From positions 4,628 through 32,912 of the forward strand of contig WRMX01000014.1 in NCBI GenBank assembly GCA_009776905.1: a DNA stretch of 28,285 nucleotides, read 5' to 3'. Position 1 is the stretch's first letter, and each line of letters starts with the position of its first letter. Origin of the DNA: Oscillospiraceae bacterium. GTDB taxonomy: Bacteria > Bacillota > Clostridia > Oscillospirales > Oscillospiraceae. Below the pieces are notes generated by a model. The model made no database searches. It saw nothing but the letters and a program-made list of their open reading frames with translations, and had not been told where the DNA came from. This document shows, piece by piece, positions 14,900 to 24,000 of the stretch. The position numbers and the translations under genes were made by a program.

Positions 14900-15861
14900 C
14901 AGGCGCTGACCTCCTTTCTCGTCCTTGCTCTCTTTTTCATGTATTGTACTCGTATCCTCGGGTCAACAATTGCGAATGCAATATCGATCAGCAATAGTAT
15001 GATGGCGAACCATGTGGATAAAATAAGAACGCTCGTTTGGATTACGGGATAATCCCTGGCGTTCAGCGCTGCTATCGTATAACTGCCGAGCCCCGGCAGG
15101 GAGAAAATCACTTCGGAAATCATTGAGCCGCCCATTGCCGCTCCGAAAATCCCGCCGACGATTTGAATAATCGGAATGATTGCATTTTTGAGAGCGTGTC
15201 GGTACAGCACTTTTCTTTCGGATTGGCCTTTCGCACGCGCCGTCGTGATGTAGTCCTGCCTGACGACTTCCAAAAGGTTCGACCTCATCTGCCTGGCGAT
15301 GCTAGCTGCATATGCAAGCGCGAGCGTGACTGATGGCAAAATCCAGCCGAGCCAGGAGTTCACGCCGGACGTCGGAAGCCAGCCCAGCCTGACGCATAGG
15401 AATTGTATCAGCAACAGCGCAAACCAAAAGCTCGGCATTGATACGCAGAAGAGAGAGGCAAGTATGGCAAGATTGTCCTTCCACGAGTATTGATGCGTCG
15501 CGGCATATATCCCGATAGGTATGCCAATGCCCATGGCAATTATCATCGAAATAAAGACAAGCATCAGCGAATATGGGAATCGTTGAGCGATTTCGGTAAC
15601 GACAGGCCTTTTCGTCCTGTATGATATCCCAAAGTTCCCGCTGAGGATATTGGAGATATAGTTGCCATATCGGACAAGGAACGGGTCTCGCAGCCCCATC
15701 TCGACTCTGAGCGCTTCAACCTCCTCCTCTGTGACTTCGTTGCCGGCTATGAATCTCGCGGGGTCGCCGGGCGTGATCATGATGAACAGCTGGACGATCA
15801 GGGTAATCCCAAGCAAGGTTGGTATCATCAGCAGCAACCGCCTGATTATATACCTTAACAT
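14899..15861 (-). CDS. ABC transporter permease, DppB/OppB type
   Basis: This 320-residue permease is the first gene of the minus-strand operon. It begins MLRYIIRRLLLMIPTLLGIT, the hallmark OppB start, then has MITPGDPARFIAGNE, MGLRDPFLVRYGNYI, the GNFGISY block and an EAA loop (VRQDYITTARAKGQSERKVL). It ends with LPGLGSYTIAALNARDYP and IVDPRIR. About six membrane helices are apparent. Start: ATG 15861 with GAGGAG (15870-15875) 8 nt upstream; the frame is open to a TTG at 15894, but that lacks a ribosome binding site and would add residues not found in the family. It is transcribed away from the receptor-regulator gene, from the candidate promoter 15923-15951. Confidence 0.94.
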   Translation of the reverse strand: MLRYIIRRLLLMIPTLLGITLIVQLFIMITPGDPARFIAGNEVTEEEVEALRVEMGLRDPFLVRYGNYISNILSGNFGISYRTKRPVVTEIAQRFPYSLMLVFISMIIAMGIGIPIGIYAATHQYSWKDNLAILASLFCVSMPSFWFALLLIQFLCVRLGWLPTSGVNSWLGWILPSVTLALAYAASIARQMRSNLLEVVRQDYITTARAKGQSERKVLYRHALKNAIIPIIQIVGGIFGAAMGGSMISEVIFSLPGLGSYTIAALNARDYPVIQTSVLILSTWFAIILLLIDIAFAIVDPRIRVQYMKKRARTRKEVSA

Positions 15862-15922
15862 CACATCAACTCCTCGTGTTACAGCAATAACCAAATGGAA
15901 ATGTTTCTATTACTTTTTGGTT

Positions 15923-15951
15923 ATTATATGCTTTTCCACGGAGTATTGCAA
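15923..15951 (-). promoter_or_regulatory. Strong candidate promoter of the transporter-AcnX operon
   Basis: On the minus strand TTGCAA (15946-15951) and a perfect TATAAT (15923-15928) are separated by 17 nt. The leader to ATG 15861 would be about 55 nt. It faces away from the candidate promoter at 16084-16112, leaving about 130 bp between the two -35 boxes for regulator binding. Confidence 0.65.
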
Positions 15952-15967
15952 GTTGCCATAATGAACA

Positions 15968-16034
15968 AATTGAGGTGTCAATTATGTACAATTTGACGGA
16001 AAGGCGTGAAAAGCGTAACTTTTTGTTACAATTT
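15968..16034. promoter_or_regulatory. Candidate operator region between divergent promoters
   Basis: The 336-bp gap 15862-16197 has no gene. Between the two promoters lie three same-direction CAATT words at 15979, 15989 and 16029 (10 and 40 bp apart, so on one helix face); the last two are part of an identical TACAATTT (15987-15994, 16027-16034). There is also an inverted pair AATTG/CAATT (15968-15983) and an inverted pair GTAAC/GTTAC (16015-16029). OmpR-family winged helices typically bind short direct repeats about 10 bp apart. The winged-helix receptor at 16198 is a natural candidate binder. The words are short and A+T-rich, so chance cannot be excluded. Confidence 0.4.
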
Positions 16035-16083
16035 CGATTAACCATGCTCACATAGTCAAACGACTGCAATATTGCTATTCTGT

Positions 16084-16112
16084 TTGAAATCGTTACGGTT
16101 GTATTATATAAT
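16084..16112 (+). promoter_or_regulatory. Strong candidate promoter of the 7TM receptor-regulator gene
   Basis: TTGAAA (16084-16089) and a perfect TATAAT (16107-16112) are separated by 17 nt on the plus strand. Transcription would start near 16119, giving a leader of about 80 nt before ATG 16198. Confidence 0.65.
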
Positions 16113-16197
16113 CGAAGCGGCGCTATTTGCCCGGATTAAAGCGCAAATACTGATTTCAATATCGAATACCTTTCATTCATGAAGGAGACTGCGTTGC

Positions 16198-17715
16198 ATG
16201 GACAAGCCGACTCACCGCGATATATTCGTCATCACAGCGTTCCTAATCCTTGTCCTCGTAATATGGATAGGGATATTGAACTTGCCGTCGCCGGGGATTG
16301 TGGATCTTAACGGATATGATGGATTCTATGACTTCAGCGATGTCGATTTCGCGGATATGGTTTACGCTTACAATAACAACTGGTTTAGCTATCCCGAAAA
16401 GCTCTATACCCCGGAGGACTTTGCGTCCGGCAAAGTAACTGAGCCGCCCGTCCTTTCAAATACGCTTGACTATACAAGCACACAATACTTCACTCATACG
16501 ATGGAACTTTCCCTGCCTGCCGGCCGGACTTACGGTTTATTCATGCGAACGGCGGATTACTCCATGCGCCTGTTTATCAATGGCGAGGAAATTGATTGCG
16601 TCGGTCTGCCGGGCGTGAGCTTTGAAACCACGACTCCGCGTGTGCTGGAAAGAATCTACGCTTTCATTCCCCAAACCGGCATTACGACACTCATCATGCA
16701 GACGGCCAACTTCGTCCACCGCGAGGGCGCGTTTGCGCCCCGATTTATCGTCGGTGATTATCTGGATGTTCAGCGGCGAATAAGTAAGGAGGACACGATT
16801 ACTTTTCTGGCTATGGGCTGCCTTCTGGCCGCGTCACTCTATCATTTGGGGCTTTTTGCCCTGAACCGTAAACGCCGGACGACCCTGATCTTTTCGCTGT
16901 GTTGTCTATTGCTTATGCTGATCACCAATAAAATACCAATAATGTTCCCTGATTATAATTGGCAGATCGTCTTTCGCATTGAATATTTTGTCCATTATGC
17001 GGTCTTTGTCTTTGTGTTGCTATTTCTGGACAAACTGTATCCAGGCGTTCTACATAAACCGGTCACTCTCGGCTATTATATTTTCGCGGGATTGTACATT
17101 GTTGCTTTGGCGTTGCCTACAACGATGTTTACAAAAATCTTTATTGTATTTGAAGTGGTTTCCATCGGGCTCATGCTTTATGTTTTTATCATGCTGGCGC
17201 TATTTACGCTGAGCCGGAAGAACATACAAAACGTGCTGTCCTTTGTCGGTCTGCTTGTAATCGGTTTGTTCGGTTTGAACGATATCCTTATGCGCTTTGG
17301 GCTCAAATTATTTGGGTTAATTAGCGGGCAGGGATTCACTGCGCCTCTTGGCATGTTGTTCTTTGTATTCTGTTATACGCTGGTGATTTCGCTTGAATAT
17401 GCCGAAACCGAACGCCGCGAAAACAAACTGGCAACCGAGCAGATGACTCAGGAGAATATGAACCAACTCCGGGTCGACCTCATGCTCCAGCCGAAAGAGT
17501 TTGAACTCTTGCTTATTTTTACGCAAAACGAGGGGAAAATCTTAAGCGCGGAGGAGCTCTACGAAGCCGCATGGAAAGCGCCGATGGGCAGCGATAAAAA
17601 CGCCGTTCAGATGACCGTTTCACGGCTGCGAAAGAAAATCGAACCCGCCGGGTATTCCATCCAAACAATCTATGGAAAGGGATATGTCTTTAACCGCCGG
17701 GATAATGAATCCTAA
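16198..17715 (+). CDS. 7TMR-DISM-type membrane receptor with C-terminal OmpR/PhoB winged-helix DNA-binding domain
   Basis: This 505-residue protein appears to be a one-component membrane transcription factor. Layout: N-terminal membrane anchor (about 8-28); extracytoplasmic region (about 30-197) with a beta-rich middle (YFTHTMELSLPAGRTYGLFM) like the 7TMR-DISM extracellular domains; seven hydrophobic helices (about 200-222, 226-244, 258-280, 290-310, 314-337, 343-365, 378-400); and a charged, coiled-coil-like linker (401-425). The C terminus is a winged helix (about 428-503) with LQPKEFELLLIFTQNEGKIL, NAVQMTVSRLRKKIE (recognition helix) and IYGKGYVF (wing). No kinase, receiver or cyclase domain is present. 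The orientation puts the DNA-binding domain in the cytoplasm. Start ATG 16198 has AAGGAG at 16182-16187. It is divergent from the transporter-AcnX operon and upstream of the SLH surface protein, both possible targets. Confidence 0.87.
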   Translation: MDKPTHRDIFVITAFLILVLVIWIGILNLPSPGIVDLNGYDGFYDFSDVDFADMVYAYNNNWFSYPEKLYTPEDFASGKVTEPPVLSNTLDYTSTQYFTHTMELSLPAGRTYGLFMRTADYSMRLFINGEEIDCVGLPGVSFETTTPRVLERIYAFIPQTGITTLIMQTANFVHREGAFAPRFIVGDYLDVQRRISKEDTITFLAMGCLLAASLYHLGLFALNRKRRTTLIFSLCCLLLMLITNKIPIMFPDYNWQIVFRIEYFVHYAVFVFVLLFLDKLYPGVLHKPVTLGYYIFAGLYIVALALPTTMFTKIFIVFEVVSIGLMLYVFIMLALFTLSRKNIQNVLSFVGLLVIGLFGLNDILMRFGLKLFGLISGQGFTAPLGMLFFVFCYTLVISLEYAETERRENKLATEQMTQENMNQLRVDLMLQPKEFELLLIFTQNEGKILSAEELYEAAWKAPMGSDKNAVQMTVSRLRKKIEPAGYSIQTIYGKGYVFNRRDNES

Positions 17716-17740
17716 CATTTTTGATAACATTCATCAATTG

Positions 17741-17770
17741 TTGTAAAAGAAATGGGAAATTTGATATAAT
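17741..17770 (+). promoter_or_regulatory. Candidate extended -10 promoter for the SLH surface protein
   Basis: A perfect TATAAT (17765-17770) is preceded by TG one base upstream (extended -10), with TTGTAA (17741-17746) 18 nt away. It would start RNA near 17777 and give a leader of about 295 nt before ATG 18072. The 356-bp gap 17716-18071 contains no gene, only this promoter, a hairpin with T run, a long inverted repeat and a short direct repeat. Confidence 0.5.
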
Positions 17771-17791
17771 TGCGCCGGAAATCTAGTAACG

Positions 17792-17815
17792 AAGACTCGC
17801 ATACGCGGGTCTTTT
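17792..17815 (+). terminator. Hairpin with T run: terminator of the receptor gene or leader attenuator
   Basis: The arms at 17792-17800 and 17805-17813 pair over 9 bp with one G-T wobble around an ATAC loop and run into TTTT (17812-17815). This fits a short intrinsic terminator. It lies downstream of the receptor gene stop (17715), but also about 15 nt after the predicted start of the 17741-17770 promoter, so it could act as a leader attenuator. Confidence 0.6.
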
Positions 17816-17879
17816 GCGCGCTAAATCGGGATTCACTAACAAAATGCACGATAACGAATCAACGTTTCAACATCCTTAC

Positions 17880-17956
17880 GTAGGGCGCGGCATCCTTGAC
17901 GCGCCGTTTGTGACGCAAATGCAAACCTGCGGCGCGTCTGGGAAGCCGCGCCCTAC
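17880..17956. repeat. 77-nt two-tier perfect inverted repeat (REP/MITE-like element)
   Basis: The outer arms 17880-17891 and 17945-17956 are 12-bp perfect complements. The inner arms 17898-17906 and 17930-17938 are 9-bp perfect complements. The two tiers are separated by exactly 6 nt on both sides, with a 23-nt central loop. The GTAGGGCGCGGC-type ends look like dispersed intergenic elements of clostridial genomes. No coding potential is seen. It lies in the leader of the SLH gene. Confidence 0.75.
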
Positions 17957-18028
17957 AACGGAATTGTGCATATTGTCTATGTATGGGTGATTGTCGGACA
18001 GTCTCGGGCGACCGGGGACGGTCACCCC

Positions 18029-18047
18029 TACACAGATCTACACAGAT
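18029..18047 (+). repeat. Tandem 9-bp direct repeat just before the SLH gene
   Basis: TACACAGAT occurs at 18029-18037 and again at 18039-18047, a period of 10 bp. It lies 10 nt upstream of the AGGAGG (18057-18062) of the SLH protein gene. It may be a protein-binding site or simply a duplication. Confidence 0.5.
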
Positions 18048-18071
18048 ATTGAACACAGGAGGAATTATATC

Positions 18072-21000
18072 ATGTTCAAGACAAAAACAAACCATGGGAA
18101 ACGGGCGCTCTCGATGCTGATGGCTATTGCGATGACGCTCACAATCTTCATCGTTGCCCAGCCGCAAAAGGCGGAAGCCTTCACCTATAGCGACCCGGTG
18201 TACTTGGAGTTTTATTTTGACTCGAGGTCATGGAGCAGCGTGTCAAATGCGAGGGTCGCCCTTGATTGCCTAGACCCCACCAATACCTACCATCCTCCCT
18301 ACAACTCGCTGCACACGGAACCAAGGGCGCCGCGCACGGAGCTCTTCCGGCTGAATGACCCCAATAAACCGCTGCTTGGCGGCTTGCAGCAAATGTATAA
18401 CGCGGATGATATCATCACGACTTATACAAGCTACTCCGACAAGCTCATTATCCCCACATATATGAATTATGTTGATTTTATCGCAGCACTCGACTATAGG
18501 TATGGAGTGCTTGACTGGAGCAAGGTCGATTATCAAAAAGTCATCATGCCTAACGCATATACATACACCATCGCCGGCGGCGGCAACGCCAGGAACGACA
18601 AGGTCACCTTCACGCAGGACAGGGAATCCCCGTTTACATATCCGGGTGACCCCCATCAGATAGTCTGGGTCACGGCGGTTAGTCAAAAGCAGGACGCATT
18701 GTCGATGACCGTCAAGAGCAAACCCTCGCTCCAGCTCGATTATGAGGGCGCGTCATATGCCATGGGCGTATCCGGCCACAATAGCTGGGACATCTCAGCC
18801 GTCATCACCAACACAGCATCATATCCGGTGTACATTAGGACGGACGTAAAATACTACCTGCAAGGATCAGGCGGTACGGAGACCCCGGTAGCAACTGACG
18901 GATATTATTATGACCCGGATAATTCATCAAACCAAATCATTTCCGGGAGTTTATATGGTTACGGCCCGGGAGATATACTTATGATCCCGCCCGGGGGCCA
19001 ATATGAATATGCTCCGACTCCATTTGTGAATCCTCCTATGAATGACAAGACGATACGCGCGGAAGTCACCGTCGAAAACCTGACCAGCGTACAGCCTGAA
19101 TTTGTCAAAGGCTCTGCGACGACTCTGTTCCCGAAGGCCACGGGCATTAAAAACGGCCTCAAACTGACGGGCGTCTACCCCACGGAAGTCTGTGATGACG
19201 GAAACCCGTTCACGGCTACCTTGTTCGGGATAAACTTTGATAAAATAGACCTTGGCACTTTCACGGCGTATGACTCAGTCACGGAGACCAGCACAGCAGC
19301 AGTGGATATCACTGACCCGGCCCCGGCGATGGAAGCTGAGTTCATAAACCACACCAACGAGCGGCTTGACATCGTTTTCCCCAATGGCTTAGCCGAGGGA
19401 AACTATGTTTTCAGTTTCAAGGACAAGGAAACGTCGCCCAATGACTATTATTTCAGGATTGAGGCGAGCCAAAGCCATGAGACTCCTGTCTGGCCGGTTT
19501 ACGGAGTTCTATCCATTCACCAGCAGAGTTCACGATTGTTTGAGGTCTTCGGCAGCGGGAGCGAGGAAGAGCTGCGTATCTTGCCCGCCGAACCGCTGCT
19601 GACATTCCGCGGCATGGTCAGGCAGAATTCAGACACAGAATACTATATTGCCGACGGAGCGACGATAAACGGCACGGTCCAGTTCAGGTGTAAAGACTTT
19701 GATGACACGAAAAACTTCCTGAAGCTCACGACCGCCAATCTTTCCGGCGATAGCTGGGGAAATGTGACTATAGAGAGCCTATCGGATGATGCCGTCCTCC
19801 TGTTTGATGGGACGGTCGTTGCGCAAGGCTTGTTCGAGATAGAGTTAGATTCATTAAACAAGTATTCGATCAGCCGCACGCCTGCGGTCGGTGAAACCAA
19901 AGTCGCTTTGAGCAATGGGACTTTCTTTGAGTTTGACTCATATGGCGTGGAAATACATGCCGGGGGTCTCATCATCTATAAAGATACTGTAGGCATAAGC
20001 GGAAAAGTCGGCCTGAGCGATGTAATCCCCGGTTTCATCAAACAATACTTCATCAATGTACTCTTTGATCTTGAGGAGCTGCAACTGTCAAAGTATGCAC
20101 CCCCGTCACTCAAAGCAAACGGGGAGTTTCATGTCGGCACGATATTCGACATCATCGAAGCGAGCGCAAACATGGAGTTCAGCATAAACACCTTGCCGGA
20201 GGTCGAAGGCTCTAGTGATCAGCATATATATGTGAAGGGCGACGTGACCATATTCGACTATATCCAGCTCATGGGGGAATTGCGGCTCGAAGCGGCCCGG
20301 GGCATATATCTCCCGGAACGCTTTGAGTTCTGGGCGCGCGGCGGCTCGCTCGGCGTCCCGCTCATCCCTGCGCTCACGCTTGCTACGATCAACGGCTTCG
20401 GCGGCGGCTTCCAAGGCCTCGCCAGCACGATCGACAACCGCTTTAATTACATTCCAAACCTTGCGCTCATCTTCTCGGGCTCCATCGCGGACATCACGGA
20501 CCAACTGATATCACTCAGCAAGTCCAGCATCACGGTCGGGCTGCGCGGGGTCGAAGGAAGAGCCGATTCTGTAGATATTCTAAAGATGTCCATTCTCAAA
20601 AACGCTTACTACTCCGTGCTACTGACAGATCAGCTTTACAGTATCAATATTGGTACACTCACCTTCAGTGTTCCCGGCGTGGAAGTCACGCTAAAAGGCG
20701 GATTTGAGCTGCCTTTCGAGTCGCTAAAAGCCTCCGGCAGCGTCATGGTGGGCGTATATCCAAGCATAAGCATTAATGACCTTGTTAATAAAATCTCGAA
20801 CTTCGACGGAAGCGCATTTTGGGACATCCTGGATATGTTCGAGTTCAAAGGCACCGCAAAAGGAGAGGCAAAGATTCCTAACTTCATGCCCGCTCCATTC
20901 GGCGGCGTTACCATCGCGAACGCAAGCGCTGAGATGACAAAATACGGAGCAACGCTGAGAGCGAGTTTCCCCGCTTTGGGCATTGGTGAAATTGGCTTCT

Positions 21001-24000
21001 ACTTGAATTTCCCTTATAGAAACCAGGGCATTGGATTTGGCTTCCTGAGCTTTGATCCCTCCGCCGATGACGGCGCGATAAAAGCGACGGGGATCGACGA
21101 AAACGGGGACGAATACACAATGACGATGATGAACGTCCGCCGTCCTACACAGGTTTACAACAGAAGGTCGATAATGCCACTGTCCTATATCACTCCATGG
21201 GAGGCTTCAGCCGGAAGCACGATAATACCGTTGTTCAATGTCACAAGCAGCACCGCAAACTCTATGACAGTTAATGTAGATTCTACCGACCCATATCTGG
21301 TCTTCTCATTGGAAACTGACACTCCGGGTAGCATCTCATATACCGTCATAGGCCCGGGCGGCTACTCATCAACCGTGACAACCAACACTTCGAACAGTGA
21401 ATGGTATGAGGCAGAGAATTTCGACGGTGATGTCGTCTATCGGTCGCTGTATGGAATCAATTCACCTGCCTCCGGCGAATGGACGATGACTGTGAATAAT
21501 CCCGCCAGTGGAGTGTTGATAGATTCATATGTCATCGATCCGCTACCTACGATAGATACTGTCACTTACACATCAGGGACGGTCAACTGGGCTCTCGATA
21601 ACCTGGACCCTGCAAAAGAATACACCGTCGATCTCTTCGTCGTGGAAGATGACGGAGACGCCGCAAACAACATCGGCCAATACTTGGCGACGGTGGACTT
21701 TGACGGCAGTTCGCCGGTCTCGACCGGAACTGTCGCAATGCCTATTGACCTGCCGAGCGGTAATTATTTCATCCGCGCCATGCTCTGCGAAAAGGACGGG
21801 GCTGAGCTTATCCCACAATGCAGTGCGCGCAGCAGCACATCATTTACGCATAATAATACAAATGCACCCGGCATCGTGAGAAACCTAGCTGCTGTCAATA
21901 ACGGAAATGGCACTGTCAAGGTCAGTTGGGATGCCTTACCAGCAGCGGACGGCTATATCCTGACGGTTTTGCAAGACGGCGAGCCTGTCACCGACAGCGA
22001 CGGCAATGTCGGCCAGCCCATCGTACTGCGCGATACGTATGACGAGATCACCAATACTCCGATCCCGGCTCCAACGAGTTACGTCCTGCAGGGCGGGACA
22101 ATCGTCGCCGACGATGAGAGCATCACGGGCGTCGATCATCCCATCACAAAAGGCTATAAATTCGGACCAGGCATGAACTACACGGTCAGTGTCAGCGCGT
22201 TTAATGAGGTCGCTATAGGCAGCGGCGCCGAAGTCCCTGTCCTCAACGAAGACGGGGACTTGACAGGCGACAGCGCCGATCTCACAGCGCGTGTTTCGGG
22301 GCCTGCCGCAACAGCAGCCCTCAGCTTCATTGAGCCGCAGCCCCCGGAGTTTAACATCACATTCACCGGCATAGATAAAACCGCACAGGACACCCCGGAG
22401 CTGCCGATCTATTTGGGTCAGGCGCCGAAAGCGACGATACTGATACCCACAGGCTGTACCTATGAAACAACATGCAACGGAGATTCATCATACACCGGCA
22501 CCCCAGTCGCGGGAGGCTTCCTGTGCGACCTTAATTCCGAGGACGACGGCACATACACATTTGTCGTCACGGTAACGAACACAAGCACGAATGATTCGGC
22601 AGAAAAACGCTTTGTGCTCATTAAAGACACAACACCGCCTGTCCTTCAAATAGACGGCAGCGGCGCTATATTGAGCAGCGACGGAACGATAAGTTTTTCG
22701 GGCAACACAGACCCCGACGCAGAGCTTACCCTCAACGACAGCGATGAGGGCTTTGAGCGGGAAGGCGGCCTGTTCAGTTTCAGCGGCGCCGTGACAGGCA
22801 GCAGCATCAAGCTCATCGCTTCTGATGAAGCGGGCAATGAAGCGGAACTCACCAGGCAACTCATATCGCAAAGCACGGACGTCGTTTCCATCTCCGTCAG
22901 CGCGGACGTAGGCGGCGTTGACGTCGGCAGCCAAATACCGCTTACGCTCTCCCCGAAATTCATCTTCAGAGCCCTTATGTTAAGCGGCAGCGAAGTTGAT
23001 ATTGAACCTGACGACCAGAATCTAACTTGGGACGTCACCATCGCGCCTGCCACAGCGGCAACAGTCGACTCGGACGGAACCATACGTCCGCATGAACCCG
23101 GGCTTATCACGCTAATCGCGGTATACACGGACGCATATGGCCGGGAATTCCAAGCGGGCGGTGTATATGAGATCGTGGACACGCTGCCCATTGCAGACCT
23201 GGCATATACGGCATGGGGGGACAACGGTGCGGATTTGAGCTTCACGCCTCCGCTTGGCGCAACAAACGTCAAACTTCAATATTCTTCAGACGACACAAAC
23301 TGGAGCGATTATTCAACCGCTACGCTTGACGCAACAACAGGCACCGGTCAGATTAGGGGATTGATGTATGACCAAATCTATTACTTCCGTCTGCTTGTCA
23401 CCGGGGGGCTAAATGAGGGCGCATCGAATTCCATCGAAATCGTACGTTTGACCCCCTCCACAAGCCTGCCTCCGGACAATGCCATTATAGGAGGAGCAGC
23501 TGAAGAAACGACTCTCACAACTGATATGGGCGGCGGATACACTGTAGTCACACCCGAAGGATACGACCCCGAGCAGGGCGAGAACGGGGAGTTGAGCTTG
23601 CCCGGCGGAGGGACGATATATACGCCGGACGGCAGCAAAATCATCGTGCCCTCGGGAACAGTCATCGACAAGGATTTGAAAGTCAGTTTCCCCGAAGGCA
23701 GCGGCGGAGCCATGATTATCGACAGCTATGGCAATACGTTTAATGTGCCGGAGGGCGCGGTTATTGTCCTTGACAAGGACACGCCGCTCGGGTATTACAT
23801 CAACGTTGACAACCAGTTTGCGGATGTAAAGGATAGCGCCTGGTATTATGACGCCATTATGTTCGCATATTCACATGGGCTGATGAACGGCGTCGCCCCG
23901 GAATTATTCAGCCCGAACGCCCCCACAACGCGGGGAATGGTCGTGACTGTGTTGTACCGCATGGCCGGAAGCCCCGTTGCAGGAGACGCCGTCCCCAAAG

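Noticed and set aside
17991..18071. Upstream start for the SLH protein (27 more residues)
   Set aside because: The extension has no ribosome binding site, overlaps the direct repeat and AGGAGG, and would displace the signal peptide from the N terminus.
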